The notes: generated from the sequence alone by a model not told the origin. 64,000 bases of DNA from Bog-793 sp963761425 (GCA_963761425.1 CAVXGQ010000004.1:186001-250000); one strand, 5' to 3'; positions 7,365-16,960 are shown, counted from the stretch's first letter. A program made the numbers and translations.

Positions 7365-7889
7365 TCAGGTGACGGTGACGGTCGCCCTCGTGACGACATG
7401 AGACGCGGTGCAGTTCACATAACCGGTGACCGTGACGTCGTAGACGCCGGATCGCGTGTAGCGGTGGTTAAATCGCCAGCTGCCGGTCGCCGGCACCCCC
7501 GGCCCGGCCCGGCAGTACAGCGGAATCACGTTCGCGCGCTCGGTGCCGTCACCGAAGCTCAGCCGGTAACCGAGAGCGCCGATGGCATGCCGGGCGACCA
7601 GGTGTACCCGGAAGGTGACTGCGGTACCGACCGCCGGGCGCCCGGGGGAGACCTTCAAAGTGATCCGGAGACCGACGGCGTTCGCCACGGCTGGCCTTGC
7701 GGTGGTGCGCTCCAAGTAAGCGATCCTCGCCGGTACGAACCAGGAGGGGGCGGCCCACGCGACGGGCGCCGTACCAAAGACGACGACCGCCATGACGAGC
7801 GTGCACGCGGCGAGCGTCCAAGCCCCGGCGGTCCTGGCGCCCCCGGTCCCCTCCTTCGGGGGCCGTGGATCACGCACCGTCGTCCTCAC
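7365..7889 (-). CDS. secreted protein with a PKD-like beta domain
   Basis: Protein of 174 residues. A signal peptide with hydrophobic core ACTLVMAVVVFGTAP ends near VAWA-AP (about residue 47). The rest reads as one immunoglobulin-like/PKD domain: VGTAVTFRVHL, then YRLSFGDGT, then a two-cysteine stretch and FNHRYTRSGVYDVTVTGYV. PKD domains usually mediate extracellular or cell-surface contacts. No catalytic domain is attached. The partner and role are unknown. Confidence 0.7.
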   Translation of the reverse strand: MRTTVRDPRPPKEGTGGARTAGAWTLAACTLVMAVVVFGTAPVAWAAPSWFVPARIAYLERTTARPAVANAVGLRITLKVSPGRPAVGTAVTFRVHLVARHAIGALGYRLSFGDGTERANVIPLYCRAGPGVPATGSWRFNHRYTRSGVYDVTVTGYVNCTASHVVTRATVTVT

Positions 7890-8306
7890 CGCCCGCGTGA
7901 CGGGGAGGCCTGGCCGGGAACTTCGCTTTTATCCCCGTTACGGCGCTGCACTCGTGCTTCGACCCCACCATCTCCCAAACCTAGGTCGACCGATCAACAG
8001 TGTCACCGCACGGTTGACCCGCCTAATCGGGCGGCGGTTCGGCCATGGCCCGAAGACCGCGCTGGTTGGGCCTCTGGTGCTCTTCGCGACCATCACAGCG
8101 ATTGGGCGGGGTGATCCGTCGGCGTTCGGGCCCACCCGACGTTGGAACTCGCGCCCGCGACGCCGCGCACCACGTCGAAAAGGATCCGGGGGGATCGGCC
8201 CGCCAATCCAGCTCCTCCCACTGGTGGGCTCTCGCGCGCCGCCCACCGACACGACGAGCAGTCAGGGAGGCGATGAGGCCCGTGCCAGCACGCCCGAATC
8301 CCGGCT
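7890..8306. other. intergenic, no gene recognised
   Basis: 417 bp between a secreted-protein gene and the permease gene. The open frames here are short, GC-rich and without family resemblance or ribosome sites. No RNA gene or repeat was recognised. Confidence 0.5.
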
Positions 8307-9788
8307 CTAACCCGACACGCTCTTCGCCACGAGCATCTGGTCCTGACGGTCAGCCTGGTCCCGCACGCCTTTCCTGCCCAGTACCAGATACGCCAACCCT
8401 CCAACGGCGACTCCCATGAAGATGCTGAAATCGGCTCCGCCCGTGTGGGCGGTGATCGGGTGCGCCCACGATGGCACGCTGAACGAGGTCGACAGGGCCG
8501 ACATGGCTGCCGCCATGCCCAGGAACTGAGCGATGATCGCCGGCCAGTAGACGCCGCCGCGCCGGTAGTAGAGGCTGTCACGTCCAGTCCGCTGAAGTTC
8601 GGCCGCGACGTAGTGGTACCGACGAAGGGCCCAGTCGACCAGAAAGACCGCCATCCAGGGCGCGATCCACACGATTACCAGGTCGACGAAATCGATCAGG
8701 AAATGCGTGAACGTCGAGTCGAACACCGCCCAGTAGGTGATGAACAGACACACCACGGTGTCCACGGCGACTGCCTGATAGCGCTTCACGTGGATTCCAA
8801 CCGCTTGCAACGTGACTCCGGAGGAGTACAGGTCCAGGCTGTTGATCGCAAAGAGTTGCACGATCGCGAAGATGAGGAACGCGACGACGAACCATGAAGG
8901 AATCGCGCTCTGGTGGAGGAACGGCGCAAACGCGCTCACCGGTGAGCTGCCGACGCCGACGATGAAGGTTCCGACCACCGCTCCCAGCGTCATCACCAAG
9001 ATCTCGGGAATCGCGGTTCCGACGAACACCCAACCCACGATGGCGGGCTTGCTGGCGTCCTTGGGCAGGTAGCGCGTGTAGTCATTACCGCACTCCGCCC
9101 AACCGAGTCCGCTGAGCGCGATGGTGAAGGCCATCCCAACCATGTAGACGGGCCACCCCGCCCCATGCTGGACCGCATTGAGGTTGGCGTGATTGAGGCT
9201 GAGTCCGAGGAACATCGCGAAGACGAACGCGAACGGGAAGATCAGCCAGCGCAGTACCTTCACCATCGTCGCGTGCCCGAGGAAGGGCAGGACGAACTGA
9301 ACCGCGACTGCGAGCAAGATGTAGACGACCTTGGCCGGGTCCCCGACGCCGAACCCCGCCTTGGTCGTGAGAACGAGCGCAGCCCCGACTATCAAGATGA
9401 GACCTTCCACCTCGAAGCCGATCATCGTCAGCCAGTTGAACACCGCGATCAGCCGCGAGCCGTTGGGCCCGTAAGCGGCGCGGTTCGTCCCGAACATCGT
9501 GGTGCCGGCGTCCGGTCCTTGCAGGCTGCAGACACCGAGGAGGAAATAGGAGACGTTGCCGACGACGATGATGCTCAGCGCCTGAACGAAGGTGAAGCCG
9601 AACGTCATCAGGATTGCGCCGTAGATGAAGTACTCGACCTGCACGCTGGCTCCGGCCCACAACCCGAAAAGGTCGTAGGGCTTGGCCCATCGTTCGCCAG
9701 CCGGAATGAAGTCGATCCCGTGCTGCTCTACGCGAAACGGCTCTACCGACTGCGGTGTGCTCGACAGCACGCCGTCCGTGGTAGCCAC
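8307..9788 (-). CDS. NCS1-family nucleobase:cation symporter (purine/cytosine permease)
   Basis: Integral membrane protein of 493 residues with about 12 hydrophobic segments. Family features are the N-terminal VEQHGIDFIPAGER, the TM1 region LFGLWAGASVQVEYFIYGA, GTNRAAYGPNG, and SGLGWAECGNDYTRYLP in the sixth-seventh helix region. NCS1 proteins import purines, cytosine, allantoin, hydantoins or vitamins with Na+ or H+; the exact substrate cannot be read. The start is a GTG with a good ribosome site (GGGAGGG, 4 nt upstream). It stands alone with no catabolic genes beside it. Confidence 0.88.
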   Translation of the reverse strand: MATTDGVLSSTPQSVEPFRVEQHGIDFIPAGERWAKPYDLFGLWAGASVQVEYFIYGAILMTFGFTFVQALSIIVVGNVSYFLLGVCSLQGPDAGTTMFGTNRAAYGPNGSRLIAVFNWLTMIGFEVEGLILIVGAALVLTTKAGFGVGDPAKVVYILLAVAVQFVLPFLGHATMVKVLRWLIFPFAFVFAMFLGLSLNHANLNAVQHGAGWPVYMVGMAFTIALSGLGWAECGNDYTRYLPKDASKPAIVGWVFVGTAIPEILVMTLGAVVGTFIVGVGSSPVSAFAPFLHQSAIPSWFVVAFLIFAIVQLFAINSLDLYSSGVTLQAVGIHVKRYQAVAVDTVVCLFITYWAVFDSTFTHFLIDFVDLVIVWIAPWMAVFLVDWALRRYHYVAAELQRTGRDSLYYRRGGVYWPAIIAQFLGMAAAMSALSTSFSVPSWAHPITAHTGGADFSIFMGVAVGGLAYLVLGRKGVRDQADRQDQMLVAKSVSG

Positions 9789-10294
9789 GCTTCCCTCCCG
9801 CTACTCGCCAGAACGTCAAACACGACGTCTGTCCGCTTTCCAAGGCGGGGACGCGGTCCTCGAACCTGAATTCCCTCGCGGCCCCTTTGGAAGATCTTGC
9901 CAGAAGAGTTGTGGCGCGACGAAGTTCGCAGCACCAGCCCGACAGCGTCTGGTTGCCTGCTGTTGACCTGTCGTCTACCGGCCGGAGAAACATTCTCGGG
10001 AACGGCGGACGCAGCCCGAGCGTCGATTCCGCGGTTGGTCCCCGCCGAGGAACGAGATGACGGTCGACAACCCGCTTACCGCCCCGGCCCACGTCAGCCC
10101 GGCAAGGCTCCCGAGGTACTGGTCGCCGCCTCCGAGCACGATGCCGGGCCTGGCCGCCGCGAAACACTATGGCGTCACTGCACCCGGGCCCTGTCCAGAG
10201 AAAACTCGCTATTCACCCGGCCACGGGCAGATCTTCGCCGGAGCCACCCACGCTTAGGACTCAGCGGACCGACACCCTGACAACGGCCGGTTCG
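9789..10294. other. intergenic, no gene recognised
   Basis: About 500 bp between the permease and the tRNA-Thr gene. Only short overlapping frames without family likeness are present. The permease ribosome site is at the left edge. No riboswitch-like structure was recognised. Confidence 0.5.
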
Positions 10295-10366
10295 AGCCCG
10301 AGGTGGGATTCGAACCCACGACCTGCGCATTACGAGTGCGCTGCTCTGCCACTGAGCTACCCGGGC
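10295..10366 (-). tRNA. tRNA-Thr (anticodon CGT)
   Basis: A 72-nt cloverleaf on the minus strand. The acceptor GCCCGGG pairs with CTCGGGC (one G-T), the anticodon stem GCGCA/TGCGC encloses CTCGTAA (anticodon CGT, codon ACG), and the T-arm is GTGGG-TTCGAAT-CCCAC. CCA is not encoded. Confidence 0.95.
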
Positions 10367-10577
10367 CACGCCGCAATCGCTCGACACCGAAGTGTCGGCA
10401 CACGGCCAGGTCATCGTACGCGTTCGATGCCGACCGCGAACCGGAGCGTGACACCCGGCGCAACGTCGTCGCCCCACGGCACCGCTCGCTTCGCACGTGT
10501 CCTAGCCTGACGGGCATGTCGCGTGCCTACCCTGAACTCCCGGCACGTCGGCAGGAGACATCCCCGCCCCATCGCCA

Positions 10578-11306
10578 GTGACCGGCGTGGACCCGGATGA
10601 TCACCTCGACCGTGCGAGCAACGATGGACCTTTGATGGACGACCGGGTGCCAGATTCCGAGGGCAGTTGGATGCTCGAGAGCGAAGAATCGATCCGCGCC
10701 GAGGCGAGAGCCATCAGCGAGGAGCGGCGCAGCCGGCGAAGAACCCGCCGTCTCCAGGCGCTCGGCTGGATCACCATCGTCGCGGCCGCGGTCGGCCTCG
10801 CCATTCTCGTCAGGACCTATGCCGTCCAGACCTTCTACGTCCCGTCGGGTTCAATGGCGCCGACGCTGCTCGCCGGGGACCGTATCCTCGTCGACAAGCT
10901 GCCGTTCGTCTCGGACGACATCCGACGGGGTGACATCGTCGTCTTCCACGCGGTGGTGGGGGACATCGGCCGGGGACAGCCGTCGGACCTCGTGAAGCGG
11001 GTCATCGGGTTGCCCGGCGAGACGATCTCTTCCAAGGGCGACACCGTGTACATCGACGGAAAGCCGCTCGCCGAGCCGTGGCTGCCGAACCTCAACGAAC
11101 CCCTGCCGATTAGCCTCGGGTGCTACTCGCCAGACCTTGACATCCCGAGGACCGTGATACCCGCCGGCTCCTATTACGTCCTCGGCGACTGCCGGGCCAA
11201 CTCCTCCGATAGCCGAGACTGGGGTCCCGTGCCGGCGTCACGCATCGTCGGCAAAGTCTTCCTCGTGGTGTGGCGCAACGGCCACCCGTGGTTCCACTGG
11301 TTCTGA
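10578..11306 (+). CDS. lepB: signal peptidase I
   Basis: Membrane-bound serine protease that removes Sec and Tat signal peptides. Of 242 residues, an N-terminal cytosolic Arg-rich segment precedes one transmembrane helix (about 63-80). The catalytic Ser lies in YVPSGSMAPTL (Ser92) and the general-base Lys in KRVIGLPGE (Lys140). Box E is GDCRANSSDSRDWG near 208-221. The start could be the GTG at 10578 or the ATG at 10635, since neither has a strong ribosome site. It stands alone between tRNA-Thr and the exporter genes. It could process the several exported proteins of the window, such as PstS and ZnuA. Confidence 0.95.
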   Translation: MTGVDPDDHLDRASNDGPLMDDRVPDSEGSWMLESEESIRAEARAISEERRSRRRTRRLQALGWITIVAAAVGLAILVRTYAVQTFYVPSGSMAPTLLAGDRILVDKLPFVSDDIRRGDIVVFHAVVGDIGRGQPSDLVKRVIGLPGETISSKGDTVYIDGKPLAEPWLPNLNEPLPISLGCYSPDLDIPRTVIPAGSYYVLGDCRANSSDSRDWGPVPASRIVGKVFLVVWRNGHPWFHWF

Positions 11307-11479
11307 CCGCCCCCTGCCCCCTTTTTTGAACGGTCGAGCCGTCACCGGTAACAGCAGTCGCGACCAGAATCCCCACGGGTCCTGCCGCGCCCCTGAGCCG
11401 GTCGGAACTCCGCGCCAGCGCCGTTAGCCTGGCGCCAGTCGACGGCTCCCAGGACCGACGTCAACCACAGGAGGTAACG

Positions 11480-12553
11480 ATGCCGCCGCGAGGCGACCTG
11501 GCCATCCAAGCCGAAGGGATCAAGAAGCACTTCGGCCCGATCCACGCCCTCGACGGGATCGACCTCGAGATCGAGGCGGGCACGACGCTCGGTCTGCTCG
11601 GACCGAACGGCAGCGGGAAGACCACCTTCGTACGGGTCCTCGCCACCCTGACGCACCCCGACTCGGGACGGGCATTCGTCGAAGGACACGATGTCGTGCA
11701 CGACGCCCCCCGGGTGCGCCGGCTCATCGGCCTCGCCGGGCAGTTCAGTGCGGTCGACGACCACCTCACCGGGTTCGAGAACATCGTGATGGCCGGTCGA
11801 CTCTTCCACCTCGATCGGTCCCTAGCCTCGAGCCGGGCCCGTGACCTTCTCGATCGCCTCGACCTCGCCGACGCCGCGGACCGGCGGGTGAAGACCTATT
11901 CCGGCGGGATGCGCCGACGCCTCGACCTCGCCGCCAGTCTTGTTGCCCACCCTTCCGTGATATTCCTCGACGAACCGACGACCGGCCTCGACCCCCACAG
12001 CCGACTCGGACTCTGGCAGATCATCCGCGAGCTCGTCCGGGACGGGGCGACGCTGCTCCTAACGACGCAATACCTCGATGAAGCCGATCAGCTCGCCGAT
12101 CAGATCGCCGTCCTCAACCACGGTCGAGTCATCGCCACCGGCACCCCGGGCGACCTGAAAGACCGCGTGGGCGGGGACGTGCTGGAGTGCCAGGTCCTCG
12201 AGCCCGACCGTCTCGACGACGCGATCGGCGTGCTCGAACCACTCGGTATCTCCACGCCTCAGGTCGACCGCGTAACCAGCACCTTCCACGTCGCGGTCGG
12301 CAGTGCCGCCTCGACAGCGCTCGTCGAGGCGGTACGCCGGCTTGACGCCGCCGGCATCGCCCTCTCCGATCTCGCACTGCACCGGCCGTCGCTCGACGAC
12401 GCCTTCCTCTCACTCACCGGACATGCGGCGACCTCTGAGGAACCCGGTACATCGGCGGATGGCACCCCCCGCCAAAGCGACCGGAGCCCACGGCACAGCA
12501 GGACTGTTGACTCGCCGCGCTACGTCCCCGACGCGATCGAGGCCGTGGTATGA
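11480..12553 (+). CDS. ABC exporter ATP-binding protein, DrrA-like
   Basis: ATPase of 357 residues for a two-gene exporter. The Walker A is GPNGSGKTT (residues 41-49), the signature is YSGGMRRRLDLA, the Walker B is VIFLDEPTTGLD, and the H-loop region reads LLLTTQYLDEAD. The C-terminal extension after residue ~225 (DRVGGDVLECQVLE onward) is typical of the daunorubicin-resistance DrrA subgroup. A ribosome site GGAGG precedes the ATG. It overlaps the permease gene by 4 nt (ATGA). The substrate is unknown; drug, lipid or polyketide export is usual for this group. Confidence 0.92.
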   Translation: MPPRGDLAIQAEGIKKHFGPIHALDGIDLEIEAGTTLGLLGPNGSGKTTFVRVLATLTHPDSGRAFVEGHDVVHDAPRVRRLIGLAGQFSAVDDHLTGFENIVMAGRLFHLDRSLASSRARDLLDRLDLADAADRRVKTYSGGMRRRLDLAASLVAHPSVIFLDEPTTGLDPHSRLGLWQIIRELVRDGATLLLTTQYLDEADQLADQIAVLNHGRVIATGTPGDLKDRVGGDVLECQVLEPDRLDDAIGVLEPLGISTPQVDRVTSTFHVAVGSAASTALVEAVRRLDAAGIALSDLALHRPSLDDAFLSLTGHAATSEEPGTSADGTPRQSDRSPRHSRTVDSPRYVPDAIEAVV

Positions 12554-13362
12554 GCGCTGCCGCGCTCGACCTTGTCCGTGCCAACCAACGGTTCTCGGCT
12601 CGGGTCCGATGGTCGCTGAGCGATATCGTGATCATGACCCGCCGCTACACCCTGCAGTTGGTTCGCGTCCCGACGATTCTCTTCTTCGCACTGCTCCAGC
12701 CGGTGATGTTCGTCTTGTTGTTCCGCTACATCCTCGGCGGGGCGATTCCGGTGCCGGGGACGACCTACGCCGAGTACTTCATCCCCGGCGCGATCGTGCA
12801 GTCGACGGCGTTCTCGTCGTTCGGAACCGCGGTGGGGCTAAATTTCGACGTCGGCCGGGGGCTCATCGACCGAATCCGGGCCATGCCCACCGCCCGTTTC
12901 GCAGTGCTTGCCGGACGGCTCGCGTCGGACACGGTACGCAGTATCGGAATGGTCATTGTCCTTGTCGGCGTCGGCTACGCCGTCGGGTTCCGCTTCGAGA
13001 ACGGCGCTGTACCAGCGGTTGCAATGATGATCCTCGCCATCGTCTTCGGCATCCCGATCTGTTGCATCGCCGCGACGATCGGGCTGACGATGAAGAACCC
13101 TGAAGCCGTCCAGTCATTCGGGCTGATCTGGCTTTTCCCATTGACGTTTATCTCCGGCGCGTTCGTGCGAGTCCAGTCGATGCCCGGATGGCTACAGGCA
13201 GTGGCGCGCGCGAATCCCGTCACGCTCGCGGTCAACTCGATGCGTTCCTTCGCCTACGGGGGCCCGCTCGAGGTAAACCTCCTCGAAACCTGCGCCTGGA
13301 TGGTCGGCATCCTGGTGGTGTTCGGCCCGCTGGCAATCCGGGCGTACAAACGCACGACCTGA
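12550..13362 (+). CDS. ABC-2 type exporter permease, DrrB-like
   Basis: Membrane protein of 270 residues with about six transmembrane segments and the ABC-2 permease pattern: an N-terminal cytosolic region, RVPTILFFALLQPVMFVLLF, the YAEYFIPGAIVQ segment, and a C-terminal FISGAFVRVQSMPGWLQA followed by NPVTLAVNSMR. It is translationally coupled to the DrrA-like ATPase. Together they should form a homodimeric-permease exporter. No biosynthetic gene cluster adjoins them. Confidence 0.92.
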   Translation: MSAAALDLVRANQRFSARVRWSLSDIVIMTRRYTLQLVRVPTILFFALLQPVMFVLLFRYILGGAIPVPGTTYAEYFIPGAIVQSTAFSSFGTAVGLNFDVGRGLIDRIRAMPTARFAVLAGRLASDTVRSIGMVIVLVGVGYAVGFRFENGAVPAVAMMILAIVFGIPICCIAATIGLTMKNPEAVQSFGLIWLFPLTFISGAFVRVQSMPGWLQAVARANPVTLAVNSMRSFAYGGPLEVNLLETCAWMVGILVVFGPLAIRAYKRTT

Positions 13363-13821
13363 GCCCTGAACGCCGATCCGTGACGACCACGGGAACGACT
13401 CGGCTCCGCCCGAAAATGCTCTAGTCACCGGCGATCGGCCTGGCCCGGGCATCCATCGCGGGCTTCTTGATGAAACCGGCTCAGCCTCTGGTCGGCGGGC
13501 GGCGAATTCCTCCAGAACGGCGCGACGACATCACGCCGACCTCCTCCTGGCGGTTGCGGGGCTGGCCCGGTGCCGTCGTCGGCATCTCGCCTCGGCGTCT
13601 AGCCGGTCTGTTGCCCGCCAACTGGACTGGCAGGCCGGATCCCCGCCGGCTTCTCTGAGGCGAGGCCGCGAGCCGCGTGAACGGCTGCGGATCATCAAAA
13701 CCGCGATCTTCAGCCGCCCAACGAAACTAGCGGGCTGCGGCTCCGTGATCCCTTAGGCTGTTCGTGGTTCTTTGACCCAATCGAGGTCGTTCAATAAGCG
13801 GGCGCTACTCGAGCGTGCTTC
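13363..13821. other. intergenic, no gene recognised
   Basis: About 460 bp after the exporter. No ORF with a ribosome site or family likeness was seen. Base composition drifts toward lower GC to the right, at the start of the atypical stretch that ends at tRNA-Ser. Confidence 0.5.
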
Positions 13822-14121
13822 TTAGGCTTCGCGCGCTTCACCTTCAATTCTCACCAGCCCCGGTCGCTCATTATCTGCTGTCGCGCCGCTCGATTCTCTT
13901 CCGCTTTCGTGCTCCGCGTAAAAGTTCAACCCGTTCGTCGCGTTCATCACCGCTTCGAGAGCGATCGAACGTGCTCGTCCGTAGCGACCAGGCGACCAGG
14001 ACAGCATCGCTATTTCGGCCAGCGCGATAAGCAGATTCTGGCGATCTTCCTCAACGCGTTGCCGGGACAATTTCGCTGGCTGGTCCCGCAGTAATTGCAT
14101 CAATTCAGTTGTTGCAAACAT
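13822..14121 (-). CDS. small hypothetical protein in an atypical-composition islet
   Basis: A 99-residue ORF not matching any family I recognise. Support for its being real: a near-perfect ribosome site GGGGGAG (14134-14128) lies 6 nt before the ATG, and codon third positions are mixed (TTG, CAA, GAA, ATT, TTT) rather than the G/C-ending pattern of neighbours. The sequence begins MFATTELMQLLRDQPAKLSR and looks mostly helical and soluble, with a charged, Gly/Ser/Glu-rich tail. No neighbours share its strand closely. It may be a horizontally acquired remnant. Confidence 0.5.
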   Translation of the reverse strand: MFATTELMQLLRDQPAKLSRQRVEEDRQNLLIALAEIAMLSWSPGRYGRARSIALEAVMNATNGLNFYAEHESGRESSGATADNERPGLVRIEGEAREA

Positions 14122-14656
14122 CTCGCACTCCCCCTAGCGGCACAATTTTACCCGCCGGTTTGGTGCCTGGACCCTCGCGCCCGGGGTGAAATAGCTACGA
14201 ATGCACGTCTGATCACCGTGTATCAAGCACCGCAAGAGACATCGAAGGGGGATCCGCTGGCGCCGGTGCCTCCTGAGTTCCCGATGAGGCCGACGCCAAC
14301 TGGTGCTGTCTTCGGCCAAATCCGATAGCGGCACGTGTCTCCGACTGTTCATGGCAAGACGACGCCAGTCACTGCAAGACCCAGGGAGCGCAGGTCTTGT
14401 CGATCCATCGAACGCGTTCTCCGTTCAACTGGCGCTCGAACGCAACTGCGGCTTCGGGGGTTCATCAACGGGTTCATTCGGTGCCGACGGTGCAATGCGC
14501 TCTTCAGGACAACTCGGCTTGGCCACGGCCGGCAGCTCCGAGAACGCCAGGAGTCACCCGCGAGGCGTCCCGTCACCACTCGCCCCGGCAATGGCCCCCG
14601 TGTCCCTTCTCGTTACTGCCTCCCCGCCCCATCGCACACTAGAGAAGTTGTCCAAG
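14122..14656. other. intergenic, atypical composition, no gene recognised
   Basis: About 535 bp upstream of the small ORF and directly downstream of the 3' end of tRNA-Ser. Frames are open but carry no recognisable protein. I looked for a repeated tRNA-Ser 3' end (an att scar) and did not find one. Confidence 0.45.
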
Positions 14657-14740
14657 CGGAGGGAGTGGGATTCGAACCCACGGGGCTTGTCACCCAACGG
14701 TTTTCAAGACCGTCACAATCGTCCGCTCTGCCATCCCTCC
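14657..14740 (-). tRNA. tRNA-Ser (anticodon TGA)
   Basis: An 84-nt class II tRNA on the minus strand. The acceptor GGAGGGA pairs with TCCCTCC, the anticodon stem ACGGT/ACCGT encloses CTTGAAA (anticodon TGA), and there is a long variable arm and a T-arm GTGGG-TTCGAAT-CCCAC. CCA is not encoded. Confidence 0.95.
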
Positions 14741-14938
14741 GCGGGCTGACGCTAGCCGGACAAGGAATGACCTTCGGAGTGGACCGGCGAGGTGAAAGCT
14801 TCGCGAACCGAGGAAGGAAGGCAATCGGGGACGCCCCGGGGCCACCCGCCGGAATCGGCCCAGGAGGGTAGCCGCACACCGGGCGGTCGGCCTGTGTCGC
14901 CCGCTGAGAGGGACGGTGCTGGCAGGATAGGGGGTGAG

Positions 14939-15697
14939 ATGGACGAGAACGAGCTCTCGGAACTCCTCGAGCGGGTTCGGGACGGAAGCGTGGGGCCGGA
15001 CGCCGCCGTCGAACGTCTGCGACGGCTCCCATTCGCCGACCTCGGATTCGCCCGCGTCGACCACCATCGACAACTGCGCCAGGGCCTGCCAGAGGTTGTG
15101 CTCGGCCGGGGCAAGACCGCGAGCCAGTGCGTCACCATCATCGCCGAGATGCTCGAGCACGGCTCGGGTCCGGTCCTGCTCACGCGCGCCGGACGCGCCC
15201 AGGTCACCGCCACGCTCAACCGCTGCCCGGGAGGCACGGTAACTCCAGACTCGAAAGACCCCGAGGCGCACTTCACCGTCGCGTGGCGTCCCGCGCCGCC
15301 ACGCACGGAGCGGGTCGTGGTTGTCACCGCCGGCACCGCGGATCTCCCAGTCGCCAACGAGTGCGTCGCGACGCTCACTGCGTTCGGTTTTGCCCCAGCT
15401 CTCGTCGCCGACAGCGGCGTTGCCGGGATCCATCGACTTCTCGCCAACGAAGACGAGATCGCGCGGTGTGACGCGGTAGTCGTCGTCGCCGGGATGGAGG
15501 GCGCGCTGGCGAGTGTCGTAGGGGGCATGTCGCCAGCGCCGGTCGTGGCTGTTCCGACGAGCGTCGGTTACGGCGCCTCGTTCGAAGGAGTTACGGCGTT
15601 GCTGGCGATGCTGGCGTCGTGCACGCCCGGCGTCACGGTGGTAGGCATCGACAACGGCTTCGGCGCGGCGTGCGCGATCAAGCGGGCGCTTCGATGA
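14939..15697 (+). CDS. larB: nickel-pincer cofactor carboxylase/hydrolase LarB
   Basis: LarB carboxylates and hydrolyses nicotinic acid adenine dinucleotide to the dicarboxylated pyridinium mononucleotide, the first step of the nickel-pincer nucleotide cofactor of lactate racemase. The 252-residue product has the N-terminal LRRLPFADLGFARVDHHR, then GLPEVVLGRGKT, and a C-terminal AIR-carboxylase-like domain with VVTAGTADLPVANE, VVAGMEGALASVVGG and VPTSVGYGASFEG. The ATG at 14939 has a ribosome site (GGGGGTGAG); the frame is open further upstream. It overlaps larC by 4 nt. Confidence 0.93.
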   Translation: MDENELSELLERVRDGSVGPDAAVERLRRLPFADLGFARVDHHRQLRQGLPEVVLGRGKTASQCVTIIAEMLEHGSGPVLLTRAGRAQVTATLNRCPGGTVTPDSKDPEAHFTVAWRPAPPRTERVVVVTAGTADLPVANECVATLTAFGFAPALVADSGVAGIHRLLANEDEIARCDAVVVVAGMEGALASVVGGMSPAPVVAVPTSVGYGASFEGVTALLAMLASCTPGVTVVGIDNGFGAACAIKRALR

Positions 15698-16959
15698 CGG
15701 AGAACGCTCCGCGGCGCCGCGGTGGTCGCGTCGACACGACAGACCCGCCGCGCGAACCCCGGATCGCCTGGTTCCACTGTTTCGCCGGAATTGCCGGGGA
15801 CATGGCCCTCGGAAGCTTGCTCGACGCGGGAGCCGACCTCGGCGAGGTGCGCGACCTGCTGGGACGGCTCGCCATCGAGGGTTGGTCGTTTGAGGTGGTT
15901 CCCGTCCTACGTGGAGGTGTCGCCGCCACCCAGGTCATCGTCACCGTCAACGAAACGAGCGTGGTACGGACCTTCCCCCACATCCTCGGGATCCTCGACG
16001 AGGCGAAGCTGCCCAGGCGGGTCCACGACCGTGCCGTGGCGACTTTTTCCGCCCTCGCGACCGTCGAGGGCAGGCTCCACCGGCGCCCGACGAGCCAGGT
16101 CCATTTCCACGAGGTCGGTGGACACGACACGATCGTCGACGTCGTCGGCACCGCCGCCGCGCTAGAGGTGCTCGGCGTCGACGAGGTCCTCTCGAGTCCG
16201 GTCGCCATGGGGAACGGCATCGTCCGAACGAGCCACGGTCTGCTGCCCAACCCGGCCCCGGCCGTCCTCGGGCTCCTTGTGGACGCCCCGGTGTGGGGGC
16301 GCGACCTCAACGTCGAGCTGACGACCCCGACGGGCGCGGCGATCCTCGCCGCCATGGCGACCGGGTTCGGTCCGATGCCGGCGATGATCGTCGAATCCAC
16401 TGGCTATGGGGCCGGAGCCCGCGAGATCGAAGGGTTGCCGAATTGCACCCAAGTCGTGATCGGGAGGCGCGCCACGGCGGGGTCGACCGGAGGCAATCCG
16501 CACGGACAGCCACTCATTCTCTTGGAGGCGAACCTCGACGACGCCACCGGTGAACAGCTCGCCGACGCGCTACGGGCCCTGCTCGAAGCTGGGGCGAACG
16601 ATGCCTGGGTGACGCCGGTGGTGATGAAAAAGGGTCGTCCCGGTCACGTACTGAGCGTCCTCTCGGACAGAGCGCTCGTCGACCAGCTCTGGGCGGTCCT
16701 CGTCGCCGAGACCGGAACGCTCGGCGTGCGCGCCACTGAGGTTGGCCGGATGGCCGCGGCGCGACGCCTCGACCACGTCGATCTGGACGGGAACACGATC
16801 CGCGTGAAGGTAAGCGCCGGCCAGGTCAAGGTCGAGCACGATGACGCCGTCGAAGTCGCTCGTCGCTCCGGACGTCCGGTTCGCGAGGTCATCAAGCGCG
16901 CTGAACGAACTTGGTGGCAACAATCTGACCGGGAACCCGAACCGCCGGAAAACGCCTGA
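15694..16959 (+). CDS. larC: nickel-pincer cofactor nickel insertase LarC (full-length)
   Basis: CTP-dependent cyclometallase that inserts nickel into the pincer cofactor. Of 421 residues, the N-terminal half has WFHCFAGIAGDMALGSLLDA and the RPTSQVHFHEVGGHDTIVD His-rich metal site; the C-terminal half has ELTTPTGAAIL and the LEANLDDATGEQLADAL domain. In some lactobacilli larC is split and joined by frameshifting; here it is one frame. ATGA overlap with larB. No larE or larA is in the window. The NiCoT permease at 53922-55052 could supply nickel. Confidence 0.93.
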   Translation: MTENAPRRRGGRVDTTDPPREPRIAWFHCFAGIAGDMALGSLLDAGADLGEVRDLLGRLAIEGWSFEVVPVLRGGVAATQVIVTVNETSVVRTFPHILGILDEAKLPRRVHDRAVATFSALATVEGRLHRRPTSQVHFHEVGGHDTIVDVVGTAAALEVLGVDEVLSSPVAMGNGIVRTSHGLLPNPAPAVLGLLVDAPVWGRDLNVELTTPTGAAILAAMATGFGPMPAMIVESTGYGAGAREIEGLPNCTQVVIGRRATAGSTGGNPHGQPLILLEANLDDATGEQLADALRALLEAGANDAWVTPVVMKKGRPGHVLSVLSDRALVDQLWAVLVAETGTLGVRATEVGRMAAARRLDHVDLDGNTIRVKVSAGQVKVEHDDAVEVARRSGRPVREVIKRAERTWWQQSDREPEPPENA

Positions 16960-16960
16960 T

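Noticed and set aside
11306..11345. Rho-independent terminator after lepB (run of T at about 11322)
   Set aside because: There is a T run but no convincing GC hairpin immediately before it.
13363..14740. Integrated element at tRNA-Ser with att sites
   Set aside because: No repeat of the tRNA 3' end and no integrase were found, so only an atypical-composition islet is claimed.
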